A DNA stretch of 64,000 nt from the NCBI RefSeq assembly GCF_025150745.1, contig NZ_CP102282.1, positions 1,437,501 to 1,501,500 on the forward strand, written 5' to 3'. A program made the translations under genes and the position numbers. A model generated the notes under the pieces. It had not been told where the DNA came from. It worked only from the letters and a program-made list of their open reading frames with translations, and made no database searches. Shown piece by piece: positions 9,036 through 16,993 of this stretch. Position 1 is the stretch's first letter; each line of letters opens with the position of its first letter. The stretch comes from Eubacterium ventriosum. GTDB taxonomy: Bacteria; Bacillota; Clostridia; Lachnospirales; Lachnospiraceae.

Positions 9036-9262
9036 TCGCAAAATTTTTGTTTTCTCCGCTCATCAGGAAAATTCTATCGCAAACACGTTGATTTTATCAT
9101 TTTGCTCCGCCGCCTATTGTAAAACAAAAATCAAAACTCGCTGACGCTCAGACAGTTGATTTTTGCTTTACGCTATGCTCGCAAAATTTCAAAAATCTGC
9201 CTATTGTTTGCTTCTAGAGTTTTCCTGATGAACGGAATAACAAAACAAAATATTTTGCGATA
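9036..9262 (+). repeat. Structured dispersed element, copy 1
   Basis: It starts directly after the dehydrogenase stop and fills most of the gap to the next gene. Outer arms TCGCAAAAT... (9036) and ...ATTTTGCGA (to 9260) pair; a second helix joins TCATCAGGAAAA (9060-9071) with TTTTCCTGATGA (9220-9231). Inside are two conserved blocks shared with the copies near 55.7 and 56.6 kb: AAACACGTTGATTTT followed by ATTTTGCTCCGCCGCCTAT (about 9081-9118), and CTATGCTCGCAAAATTTC followed by TCTGCCTATTGTTT (about 9173-9209). A central hairpin pairs CAAAAATCAA (9125-9134) with TTGATTTTTG (9156-9165). The helices differ between copies but stay paired. Confidence 0.8.
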
Positions 9263-9306
9263 GAATGAAGTGTTGTAAATATAAGAAAGGAAACTAAAAA
9301 TAAGAT

Positions 9307-10386
9307 ATGGAAAATTATAGTATGCATCTTCCAAGTTATTCAATTGGAAGCAAAGTTTATGATAAAATACCGGAAATTTGTGAACCATACGGAACTAAAG
9401 TTATAGCCATTGGCGGTCATAAAGCTATTAATGCAGCAAAGGACAAGATAGTTAAGGCTTGTGAAAAATCTAATCTGGAGATTTTGGATTTTATTTGGTA
9501 TGGAGGAGAGGCTACATACGAAAATGTGGAAGAGTTAATGAAGAATCCTTTAGTACAGCAGGCAGATATGATTTTTACAATTGGTGGAGGAAAATCTACT
9601 GATACAGGAAAGTCCCTTGGAATTAAAGCGAACAAACCGGTTTTTTCTTTCCCGACTATTGCATCTAACTGTTCAGCGTGTACAAGTGTTTCAATTATGT
9701 ACTATCCTGACGGAAGATTTAAGGAACCATTCTTCTTTGCAGCACCACCGGTACATGCATTTATTGATACAGAGATTTTGGTTCACTCACCATCACGTTA
9801 TATGTGGGCAGGAATGGGTGATACTTATGCAAAATATTTTGAAAGCACTGTGTCTTCAAGAGGTGAAGCGTTAAATCATTATACACAGATGGGCGTTACG
9901 GCAAGCAAGATGTGCTACGAGCCTATTATGAGATATGGAAAAGAAGCTATGGAGTCAAATAATGAAGGAAAGGTTTCATATGCTTACGAGCAGGTTGTTC
10001 TTGCAATTATTGTTTCAACAGGAATTGCTTCTATTTTCCTCACTGCAGAACATATAATTGATTATAATACAGGGCTTGCGCATGCTATTTTTTATTCACT
10101 TACTTCATATCCACATATTGAGAAGAATCATCTTCATGGGGAAGTGGTAAGTTATGGTGTGCTTAATCTTTTACTTGTGGATGGTAATGAAGAAGACTTC
10201 AAAAAAGTATATGAGTTTAGTAAGAGTGTAGGACTTCCAACTAAATTAAAAGACTTAGAGTTTGACAGCTCACAGCTTGAAGAAATAGCAAAAATTGCCG
10301 TTGAAATGAAAGATATAGACCACAATCCATACAAGATAACAAAAGAAATGGTGGAAGAGTCTATTAGAAAACTGGAAGCCATGTAA
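9307..10386 (+). CDS. Iron-containing alcohol dehydrogenase family, glycerol-dehydrogenase-like
   Basis: 359 aa, group III metal-dependent dehydrogenase. The nucleotide-binding GGGKSTDTGKSLG segment and likely metal ligands D172 (MGDTYAKYFE), H259 (GLAHAIFYSL) and H277 (HLHGEVVSYG) are all present. GldA proteins oxidise glycerol to dihydroxyacetone with NAD; related members act on other polyols or hydroxyketones, so the substrate is not certain. The start follows AAGAAAGGAAACTAAAAATAAG. It lies downstream of the dehydrogenase at 8097 but is separated from it by the structured element, so it is probably transcribed separately or attenuated. Confidence 0.85.
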   Translation: MENYSMHLPSYSIGSKVYDKIPEICEPYGTKVIAIGGHKAINAAKDKIVKACEKSNLEILDFIWYGGEATYENVEELMKNPLVQQADMIFTIGGGKSTDTGKSLGIKANKPVFSFPTIASNCSACTSVSIMYYPDGRFKEPFFFAAPPVHAFIDTEILVHSPSRYMWAGMGDTYAKYFESTVSSRGEALNHYTQMGVTASKMCYEPIMRYGKEAMESNNEGKVSYAYEQVVLAIIVSTGIASIFLTAEHIIDYNTGLAHAIFYSLTSYPHIEKNHLHGEVVSYGVLNLLLVDGNEEDFKKVYEFSKSVGLPTKLKDLEFDSSQLEEIAKIAVEMKDIDHNPYKITKEMVEESIRKLEAM

Positions 10387-10463
10387 GAATATAAAAAACT
10401 GTAATATAATAGTTTACTTAGTTTTGTGTTAAAAATAATCAAAATATATATTAAAATTGTGGG

Positions 10464-10492
10464 TTGACGTATAAAAAATACAGAGTTATAAT
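10464..10492 (+). promoter_or_regulatory. Sigma-A promoter for the tryptophan T-box operon
   Basis: TTGACG (10464-10469), 17-base spacer, TATAAT (10487-10492). Near-consensus, and placed just before the T-box leader. Confidence 0.8.
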
Positions 10493-10499
10493 CTTCCCA

Positions 10500-10886
10500 T
10501 AGTTTACAGAAACAATTAAAGATGACCATTAGAAACCGATGATGCGGAGGTAAAAGTGAATCGTGCACTTACAGAGAGTAGGGGATGCTGAGAACCCACA
10601 GAACGCAGCTCACATAAATGGACCGCAGAGGGCATAGAACAAAGCGAGAGATAATTAATCAATGGATGATAGTTCAGGAAAGTTTGTTAATAACTTTAAT
10701 AATTATTTCAGTATTCGTTAGTATTTTGTGACGTGAAGGCATACGTTAGTTGCACAGAGTATGATAGTACTCGTTGAGAGTGTGAGATTTTAATTTCACA
10801 AATCAAGGTGGCACCGCGGAATATATTTTAGTATTTTCGTCCTTGATGATAGCATAGAAGATTATGCTATTGTTGAGGATTTTTTT
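10500..10886 (+). promoter_or_regulatory. T-box riboswitch, tryptophan-specific
   Basis: A long leader contains the hallmark T-box AAGGTGGCACCGCGG (10805-10819). The antiterminator pairs AAGG with CCTT (10841-10844). The competing terminator pairs CCTTGATGATAGCATA (10841-10856) with TATGCTATTGTTGAGG (10863-10878) and ends in seven Ts. In the Stem I specifier region, AAATGGACC offers UGG (10619-10621) as the tryptophan codon. The discriminator bulge TGGC pairs with a tRNA 3' end of GCCA, and bacterial tRNA-Trp carries G73, which agrees with Trp. Uncharged tRNA-Trp would permit expression of the ABC importer that follows. Confidence 0.88.
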
Positions 10887-11007
10887 ATGCAATAAGAAAT
10901 TCCTTTGGAATTCGTGTTACATAAAAAGTACTTTACTCTATGGGTTATCAGAATTGCTCAAAACTTAAAATAACTAGCATAAAGCTACAAGAAAAAGGAG
11001 AAAGAAT

Positions 11008-12021
11008 ATGAGAAAGATGAAAAAAGTTTTAAGTGTTTTAGCAACAGTAGTTATGGTAGCAGCAGCATTAACAGCATGCGGAGGAAATGGAAAGTCAGGC
11101 TCTGCAACAGACAAGAAAGATACTAACGGCGACGGAAAAGTAAAAGTTGGTATTGTTTCAATGATTGAAAATGGAGCTTTTATGGACATGAAAGAAGGAA
11201 TTGTCGCAGAATTAAAGGCACAGGGTTACGAAGATTCACAGATTGATTACAAATGTGCAGCAGGTGATGCATCAGCACTTTCAACAATCGTAACTAATAT
11301 GACAGATGGCACATACGATATGATTTTTTCAATTGCAACACCACCTACACAGGCATTAGTTAACTCAGAAACAGATACACCTGTTTTCTTCTGTGCAGTA
11401 TCAGCGCCAACAGCAGCAGGTATACTTACAGATATGGATAAGCCGGACAAGAATGCAACAGGAACATCTAATGCAATTCCGGTTTCAAAAATTATTGATT
11501 TGGCACAGGCTACAACACCTGTTAAGAAAATCGGTCTTATTTACAGTGGCAATGAAGACAACGCAACAAACACAGTTAAGCAGTGTGAAGAATATTTAAA
11601 ATCAATTAATGTTGAATATATAGAAAAAACAGCAGCTTCATCAAACGATGTTGAAACAGCAACTAACGCTTTAATCGCTGAAGGGGCAGAAGCAATTTTC
11701 GTACCAAATGATTCAATTATTCAGGATGGAGTAAGCAAGTTAACAGAGATTTGTAATGAAAAGAAAATCCCAACATATTGTTCATCAGCAACAACAGTAG
11801 CTTCAGGATGTTTTGCAACACTTGCCATTGATGATAAGGGCATTGGAAAGAAAACAGTTGATATCGCAATGGACTATGTAAACGGAAAAGAAGTTGCAGA
11901 TATTCCTGCACAGGTAGTTGGCATTGATTATTGCTCAGTAAGCAAGTCAGCAATGAAGACATTAGGAATTAGCCAAGACAATATTAAAACAGATTACAAA
12001 CTTAACGTTATTGAAAACTAA
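11008..12021 (+). CDS. trpX: ABC importer substrate-binding lipoprotein, tryptophan-type
   Basis: 337 aa. Lipoprotein signal with lipobox LTACG near residue 23, then a two-lobe periplasmic-binding fold of the 'ABC transporter substrate-binding protein' family (VKVGIVSMIENGAFMDMKEG, IFSIATPPTQALVNSE, KKIGLIYSGNEDNATNTV). In Firmicutes this family with its permease and ATPase is the predicted trpXYZ system. The tryptophan T-box in front strongly supports tryptophan or a precursor as ligand. The start follows AAAAAGGAGAAAGAAT. The permease gene begins 13 bases after the stop. Symbol assigned from context, not from ligand residues. Confidence 0.83.
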   Translation: MRKMKKVLSVLATVVMVAAALTACGGNGKSGSATDKKDTNGDGKVKVGIVSMIENGAFMDMKEGIVAELKAQGYEDSQIDYKCAAGDASALSTIVTNMTDGTYDMIFSIATPPTQALVNSETDTPVFFCAVSAPTAAGILTDMDKPDKNATGTSNAIPVSKIIDLAQATTPVKKIGLIYSGNEDNATNTVKQCEEYLKSINVEYIEKTAASSNDVETATNALIAEGAEAIFVPNDSIIQDGVSKLTEICNEKKIPTYCSSATTVASGCFATLAIDDKGIGKKTVDIAMDYVNGKEVADIPAQVVGIDYCSVSKSAMKTLGISQDNIKTDYKLNVIEN

Positions 12022-12033
12022 AGAGGAAGAGAA

Positions 12034-12969
12034 ATGATAGAATTACAATATTATTTATCCAATGTTCCGGATTGCTTAATTTACGGATTATTGGCAATGG
12101 GAATTTATATATCACTTAGAATATTGGATATACCGGATTTAACTACAGAAGGAAGCTTTGGTTTCGGAGCTGTTATATCAGTTTTGGTGGCACTTGCAGG
12201 TCATCCTATTCTTGCACTTTTTGCAGGAATGATAGCGGGAGGTTTTGCAGGAGTAATAACAGGATTTTTACAGACAAAATTAAAGGTACATCCTGTTTTG
12301 GCAGGGATTATTACAATGAGTGGGCTGTATTCAATTAATCTTGTGTGTTATTCATTAACAGAAAAAGGTGCAACAACTAACTTAAGCTATAATAAGATTA
12401 CAGTTTTTGAAAAAATAAAGCAGTTACTTTTAATAAGAGGTCAGTTTGAAACAAGTATAGTTAAGACTGTAGTTAGTCTGATTATTGTAATTATAGTTTT
12501 GTTAATAGTTATTTGGTTCTTCAAAACACACATTGGACTTTGCATTCGTGCAACAGGTGACAATCCGGACATGGTTAGAGCTTCATCAATTAATGTAGAC
12601 AGAACAAAGATTATCGGATTAATGTTAGCTAATGGTCTTATTGGACTTTCAGGTGCTTTATCATCACAAAGTCTTGGCTATTCAGATGTTAATACTGCTA
12701 ACGGAACTTTGATTTATGGCTTGGCAGCAGTTATTATCGGTGAAGCTATTTTTGGAAAAAGAGGAGCTACTATTGGACTTATTTCAGCAGTGACAGGTTC
12801 TGTTATTTATAAATTAATAGTTGCATTTGTTATAAGAGAAAATCTTTTCGGAGAATTAAGTAGTAACCTTATGAAGTTTACATGTGCGTTAATCGTGGCA
12901 ATAACACTTGCAGTTCCTGCAATTAAACAGAAAATGGCAGAGAATAAGCAAAGAAAGGCGGCAAGATAA
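12034..12969 (+). CDS. trpY: ABC importer permease, tryptophan-type
   Basis: 311 aa, strongly hydrophobic with about eight membrane segments, of the branched-chain amino-acid-like permease family. Seen: ISLRILDIPDLTTEGSFGFG near the N-terminus and GLCIRATGDNPDMVRASSIN, the cytoplasmic coupling segment typical of this group. The ribosome site is AGAGGAAGAG. The last base of its TAA stop is the first base of the next gene's ATG, so translation of the two is probably coupled. Confidence 0.88.
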   Translation: MIELQYYLSNVPDCLIYGLLAMGIYISLRILDIPDLTTEGSFGFGAVISVLVALAGHPILALFAGMIAGGFAGVITGFLQTKLKVHPVLAGIITMSGLYSINLVCYSLTEKGATTNLSYNKITVFEKIKQLLLIRGQFETSIVKTVVSLIIVIIVLLIVIWFFKTHIGLCIRATGDNPDMVRASSINVDRTKIIGLMLANGLIGLSGALSSQSLGYSDVNTANGTLIYGLAAVIIGEAIFGKRGATIGLISAVTGSVIYKLIVAFVIRENLFGELSSNLMKFTCALIVAITLAVPAIKQKMAENKQRKAAR

Positions 12970-13769
12970 TGTTAGATATTCAGAATATTTCAAAAACATT
13001 TGAAAAGGGAACAGTTAATGAACATGTGGCAATTAATAATTTAAGCTTAAAGCTTGAAGACGGGGAATTTGTTACAGTAGTTGGTTCAAACGGTGCCGGA
13101 AAAAGTACTTTGTTTAATGCTATTTGTGGAAGCTTTATGGTAGATGAGGGACACATTTTCTTAGATGATATGGATATTACTTATAAAAGTGAACATTCAA
13201 GAGCAAAGATGATAGGACGTGTTTTTCAGGATCCAATGAAGGGAACAGCTCCTAATATGACAATTGAAGAAAATCTTGCATTGGCATACACAAGAGCTTC
13301 AAAGCAGTCGCCTTTTTCAAGAGCAATAACAAAGAAAAAGATTCAGTTCTTTAGAGAAAATCTCGCCCGTTATAATATGGGAATTGAAGATAGAATGAAA
13401 ACAAAAATCGGGCTTCTTTCAGGTGGTCAAAGACAGGTTGTAACATTATTAATGTGTACATTGTCAATTCCAAAACTTTTGCTTTTGGATGAACACACAG
13501 CTGCTCTTGATCCTGCAACAGCAGAAAAAGTAATGGACATTACAAAAACAATTGTTCAGGAAAATAATATAACAACAATGATGATAACACATAACCTGAA
13601 ACAATCCCTTACAACCGGAACAAGAACAATAATGCTTGATTCCGGCGAAATAATACTTGACCTTTCAGGAGAAGAAAGAAAGAATACAACAATGGAAGAC
13701 ATGATAAAAATGTACTCCATGAAGAAGCAGAAAGAATTTGATAACGACAGAATATTGTTAAGTCAGTAG
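12969..13769 (+). CDS. trpZ: ABC importer ATP-binding protein, tryptophan-type
   Basis: 266 aa. Walker A GSNGAGKST (residues 39-47), signature LSGGQRQ, Walker B LLLLDEHTAALDP and the switch histidine in MITHN. It completes the substrate-binding, permease and ATPase set of one importer. The start codon overlaps the permease stop. A clear terminator follows at 13781. Confidence 0.93.
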   Translation: MLDIQNISKTFEKGTVNEHVAINNLSLKLEDGEFVTVVGSNGAGKSTLFNAICGSFMVDEGHIFLDDMDITYKSEHSRAKMIGRVFQDPMKGTAPNMTIEENLALAYTRASKQSPFSRAITKKKIQFFRENLARYNMGIEDRMKTKIGLLSGGQRQVVTLLMCTLSIPKLLLLDEHTAALDPATAEKVMDITKTIVQENNITTMMITHNLKQSLTTGTRTIMLDSGEIILDLSGEERKNTTMEDMIKMYSMKKQKEFDNDRILLSQ

Positions 13770-13780
13770 AAAGCAATTTC

Positions 13781-13824
13781 ACCACAACATTTTAAAATTG
13801 ATTAGAATGTTGTGGTATTTTTTT
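13781..13824 (+). terminator. Terminator of the trpXYZ-type operon
   Basis: ACCACAACATT (13781-13791) pairs perfectly with AATGTTGTGGT (13806-13816), followed by ATTTTTTTG. Confidence 0.88.
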
Positions 13825-13989
13825 GTGAAATTTAGTTGGTTAATATCACATAGACTATAAAGAATATCTCTGGATACGCAGTCAGCAAACCTTCAACACC
13901 TATCTTAAAATCTAACAAAATCTTCGACTTAATAAAAAATTATACCTACAAAATCAAACAGATGTCTAAAAATACTACAAATATATAAA

Positions 13990-14053
13990 ATGTACATTGA
14001 TATAAAAAAGATACAGTGATATAAAAAATATACAGATGTATAAAAAGTGTAAA
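13990..14053 (+). repeat. Three imperfect ~19-bp tandem repeats upstream of the TetR gene
   Basis: Units ACATTGATATAAAAAAG, ACAGTGATATAAAAAAT and ACAGATGTATAAAAAGTG follow one another about 19 bases apart, ending 32 bases before the TetR start. They contain TATAAA -10-like cores, so they may be promoter and operator combined. The remainder of the 13.8-14.08 kb gap is AT-rich with no gene that I can support. Confidence 0.6.
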
Positions 14054-14084
14054 AACACATTTTAAAACTTGCAGGAGGAGAAAG

Positions 14085-14669
14085 ATGGCAAATTCTAATA
14101 TTACAAAAAAAGCTTTGGCACAAAGCTTAAAAGAATTAGGCTCAACAAAGATTTTGGATAAAATCACAGTGGCTGACATAACAAATCATTGTGGTGTTAA
14201 CAGGCAAACATTTTACTATCATTTTAATGACAAGTATGAATTATTAAATTGGATATATACAGAAGACTTATTCAAGCCTTTAACAAAGGATTTGGATTTC
14301 TTTAATTGGGGAGACAAGTTAGTTGGATTATTAAAGTATATGAAGAATATGAAACCATTCTTTATGAATACAATCAAGTCCTCTAACAATTTTTTCGCTG
14401 AATATATGGACAAGGTTTTAATTGAATTAATGCACAAGGCAATAAAAGACTTGGACTTATACAATCATTTAGGAGAAAAAGAAAAAGATATATATGCAAG
14501 ATTTTTTGCATATGGATTAACAGGTGTAATTGTTGACTGGACAATGGCAGGCATGAAAGAAGATGAAGAAGAATTATCGAAAACTCTTCAGTCAATGGTT
14601 ATTAATACTGAACGTATAGGATACGAATTTTATATGCAACGTAAAAAAGAGAAAGAAGGAATTAAATAA
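14085..14669 (+). CDS. TetR/AcrR-family transcriptional regulator
   Basis: 194 aa. The N-terminal helix-turn-helix reads KITVADITNHCGVNRQTFYY followed by HFNDKYEL, a textbook TetR DNA-binding domain (residues ~25-55). The helical C-terminal ligand domain resembles the DhaS-like TetR_C group. The start follows GCAGGAGGAGAAAG. It stands immediately upstream, on the same strand, of a lipoprotein and an MMPL exporter, which it probably represses. The tandem repeats in its own promoter are likely binding sites. The inducer is unknown. Confidence 0.88.
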   Translation: MANSNITKKALAQSLKELGSTKILDKITVADITNHCGVNRQTFYYHFNDKYELLNWIYTEDLFKPLTKDLDFFNWGDKLVGLLKYMKNMKPFFMNTIKSSNNFFAEYMDKVLIELMHKAIKDLDLYNHLGEKEKDIYARFFAYGLTGVIVDWTMAGMKEDEEELSKTLQSMVINTERIGYEFYMQRKKEKEGIK

Positions 14670-14735
14670 TTCTCAATCAACAAAGTTTTCAAAGTGATTA
14701 ATTTTCTAATACAACAAAAAAAGGAGTAAGCAGTC

Positions 14736-16973
14736 ATGAAAAAGTGTGTGAAGAAAAGTATAGGATTAATGCTTGTAGCATCTATGACAGTTAGCAGCTT
14801 AACAGGTTGCGGAAGTACAGCAGAGGAAAGCAAAGATACAACATCGAAAAACAATGTGGAAAAAACAGACAATTCGAAAACAAGCAATGTAGAAGAAATT
14901 TTGACAAACAAGATGGATACTTCAAAAGACTCAGAAAAGAAGGAATCCGTATATGTTGAAATGGATGCAGAAGGTAATGTTACAAAAACAACTGTAAGTG
15001 ATGAATTAAAAGTAAGTGGAAGTGAAAACATTACAGATTATTCAAACTTAAGTGACATAAAAAATCTTAGTGGAGATGAAAAATTTACAAAATCAGACGA
15101 TGGAAAAATCGTATGGGAAAACAAAGGTAAAAACATTTCTTATCAGGGTACAACAACAGAAGCAACACCAATAAATGTTAAAGTTACATATTATCTTGAT
15201 GGAAAGAAAATTTCTCCAAGCGACTTAGCCGGAAAAAGCGGTGAAGTAAAGATTGTATACAATTATAGCAACACAGCAAAAACAGAAGATGGACAGTTTG
15301 TTCCATTTCTTGCTTTAACGGGAATGGTTTTGGATGACAACTTCAGCAACGTAAAAGTAGATAACGGTAAAGTGGTAAGCTATGATGACTCAAATATTGT
15401 TATAGGTTATGCGGCACCGGGACTTAAAGATCATCTTTTAAATACAATCTATAATGCAGAAGATTATATTAAAGATGCTGATATTCCTGAAGAGGTAACA
15501 GTAACAGCAGACGTTAAGGACTTCTCAATGAATATGACATTAACAGTTGCAAGTTCGGACATTGGGGACATGAACTTAAAAGATACATTAGATTTGTCAG
15601 ATGTTCAGAAACAGATGGACGAATTACAGGATGGAGCAAATGATTTAGTGGATGGTGCTAAGCAGTTAAATGACGGCACAACTAAGTTAAAGACAGGTTC
15701 AAAGAAGATTGATGAGGGGGCAAAAGATTTATCAAAGTACACATTACAGTTAAGCAATGGTACTAAGGAAATGGCAACACAGTATACAGTATTTAACAAA
15801 GCTTTACTTGCCGGTGTAAAATCAGCAAAGAGTGGTGCAGATAAATTATATGCAGGAACTAGGAGCATAAAAACAGCTACAGGAGCACTTGATACCGGAG
15901 CAAAAGGCTTAAAGAAAGGCATTGCTGATGCAAAATCAGGTTCTTCACAGATTTCATCAGGATTAAAGAGTGCAAAAGCAGCTTTTGAAGATACAAAGAA
16001 ATCTCAGGGACTTGTAAATGGTTCAAAAACACTTGCAGCAGGAACAAAAGAAGCTTCAGCAGGTGTTGACCAGTTAGTTGACACATTAAAGAATACACCT
16101 GATTCAATTCAGAAGAATATTGATGAAGTAATAGATCAGGTTAAAAAAGCATCAGGTGGAACAATCGCTTCTGAAAAAGTTTTAAATACAACAGTTGAAA
16201 AAATTAACACAGCAGTTACAAATGGTATGGAATTGTCACAAGTACTTGCAGCTAACGGATTAAATTCAAAAACATATTACCAGTTAGTTCAGGCATATTA
16301 CAGTGTTCAGACTTTGGAACAGGTAAAGAAACAGTTCACAAAACAGATTACAGCAAGTGCTTCAGATATTAAGAAATTAACAGACGGTATGGATGCATTG
16401 AAAACAGGTTCATCAGCACTTAGCACAGGAATTGGAACACTTTATGCAGGAATTAAACAGTTATCAACAGGAGCTGACAGCTTAGATTCAGGAATGTCAC
16501 AGCTTAAGACAGGTTCAACATCACTTGCAGAAGGTACAGGAAAACTTAAGACAGGAGCTTCTGATTTAAACGATGGAATGAAGACTTTAAGTGAAGGTGC
16601 AGGAACACTTTCGAAGAAGATTGGAGATGCAAGTCCTAAGATTAAGGCAGGAATCGGAACAATCGATACAGCAGCATCACAGATTAGTGATGGAGCAAAA
16701 ACACTTGCAAGTGGAACAACTGAATTAAAAGATGGTATTGTTACATTAGCAGATGGAACAAAAGAATTAAAAGATGGAACAATTAAGTTAAATGACGAAG
16801 GTATTAGTAAGATTACTAAGACATTCAAGGAAGACGCACCTGATGCAATTGATAAAATTCAGGAAACATTGAATAATGGAAAGAAGTATAATTCATTTAG
16901 CGGAATCGATAAGAATATGAGCGGAAACGTTAAATTTATTCTTAAGGTTCAGGAAATAAGCAATGATAAATAA
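14736..16973 (+). CDS. Large lipoprotein with L-x-x-G repeats, partner of MMPL exporter (YhgE/Pip-like ectodomain)
   Basis: 745 aa. Signal peptide with lipobox SLTGC (cysteine near residue 26). From about residue 290 to 690 it carries many repeats of the form 'L-x-x-G-x-x-x-L-x-x-G-T', for example KQLNDGTTKLKTGSKKIDEG. The same repeat type makes up the external stalk of YhgE/Pip and related proteins. Here the membrane domain is missing and replaced by a lipid anchor. The next gene, an MMPL exporter, starts 21 bases after its stop. It probably forms an extracellular coiled stalk working with that exporter; this is inferred from context. The start follows AAAAAAAGGAGTAAGCAGTC. Confidence 0.82.
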   Translation: MKKCVKKSIGLMLVASMTVSSLTGCGSTAEESKDTTSKNNVEKTDNSKTSNVEEILTNKMDTSKDSEKKESVYVEMDAEGNVTKTTVSDELKVSGSENITDYSNLSDIKNLSGDEKFTKSDDGKIVWENKGKNISYQGTTTEATPINVKVTYYLDGKKISPSDLAGKSGEVKIVYNYSNTAKTEDGQFVPFLALTGMVLDDNFSNVKVDNGKVVSYDDSNIVIGYAAPGLKDHLLNTIYNAEDYIKDADIPEEVTVTADVKDFSMNMTLTVASSDIGDMNLKDTLDLSDVQKQMDELQDGANDLVDGAKQLNDGTTKLKTGSKKIDEGAKDLSKYTLQLSNGTKEMATQYTVFNKALLAGVKSAKSGADKLYAGTRSIKTATGALDTGAKGLKKGIADAKSGSSQISSGLKSAKAAFEDTKKSQGLVNGSKTLAAGTKEASAGVDQLVDTLKNTPDSIQKNIDEVIDQVKKASGGTIASEKVLNTTVEKINTAVTNGMELSQVLAANGLNSKTYYQLVQAYYSVQTLEQVKKQFTKQITASASDIKKLTDGMDALKTGSSALSTGIGTLYAGIKQLSTGADSLDSGMSQLKTGSTSLAEGTGKLKTGASDLNDGMKTLSEGAGTLSKKIGDASPKIKAGIGTIDTAASQISDGAKTLASGTTELKDGIVTLADGTKELKDGTIKLNDEGISKITKTFKEDAPDAIDKIQETLNNGKKYNSFSGIDKNMSGNVKFILKVQEISNDK

Positions 16974-16993
16974 TGAGAGGCCAGGTGCATAAT

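Noticed and set aside
14630-15031. Minus-strand 133-codon frame and similar long minus-strand frames opposite Lys/Glu/Asp-rich genes
   Set aside because: AT-rich genes with such codons produce long antisense frames rich in Ser, Phe and Leu; all lie opposite better supported genes.
15605-16973. Nucleotide repeats in the stalk lipoprotein as a mobile or CRISPR-like array
   Set aside because: The repetition is at the protein level (L-x-x-G units) with variable codons and no spacer structure.
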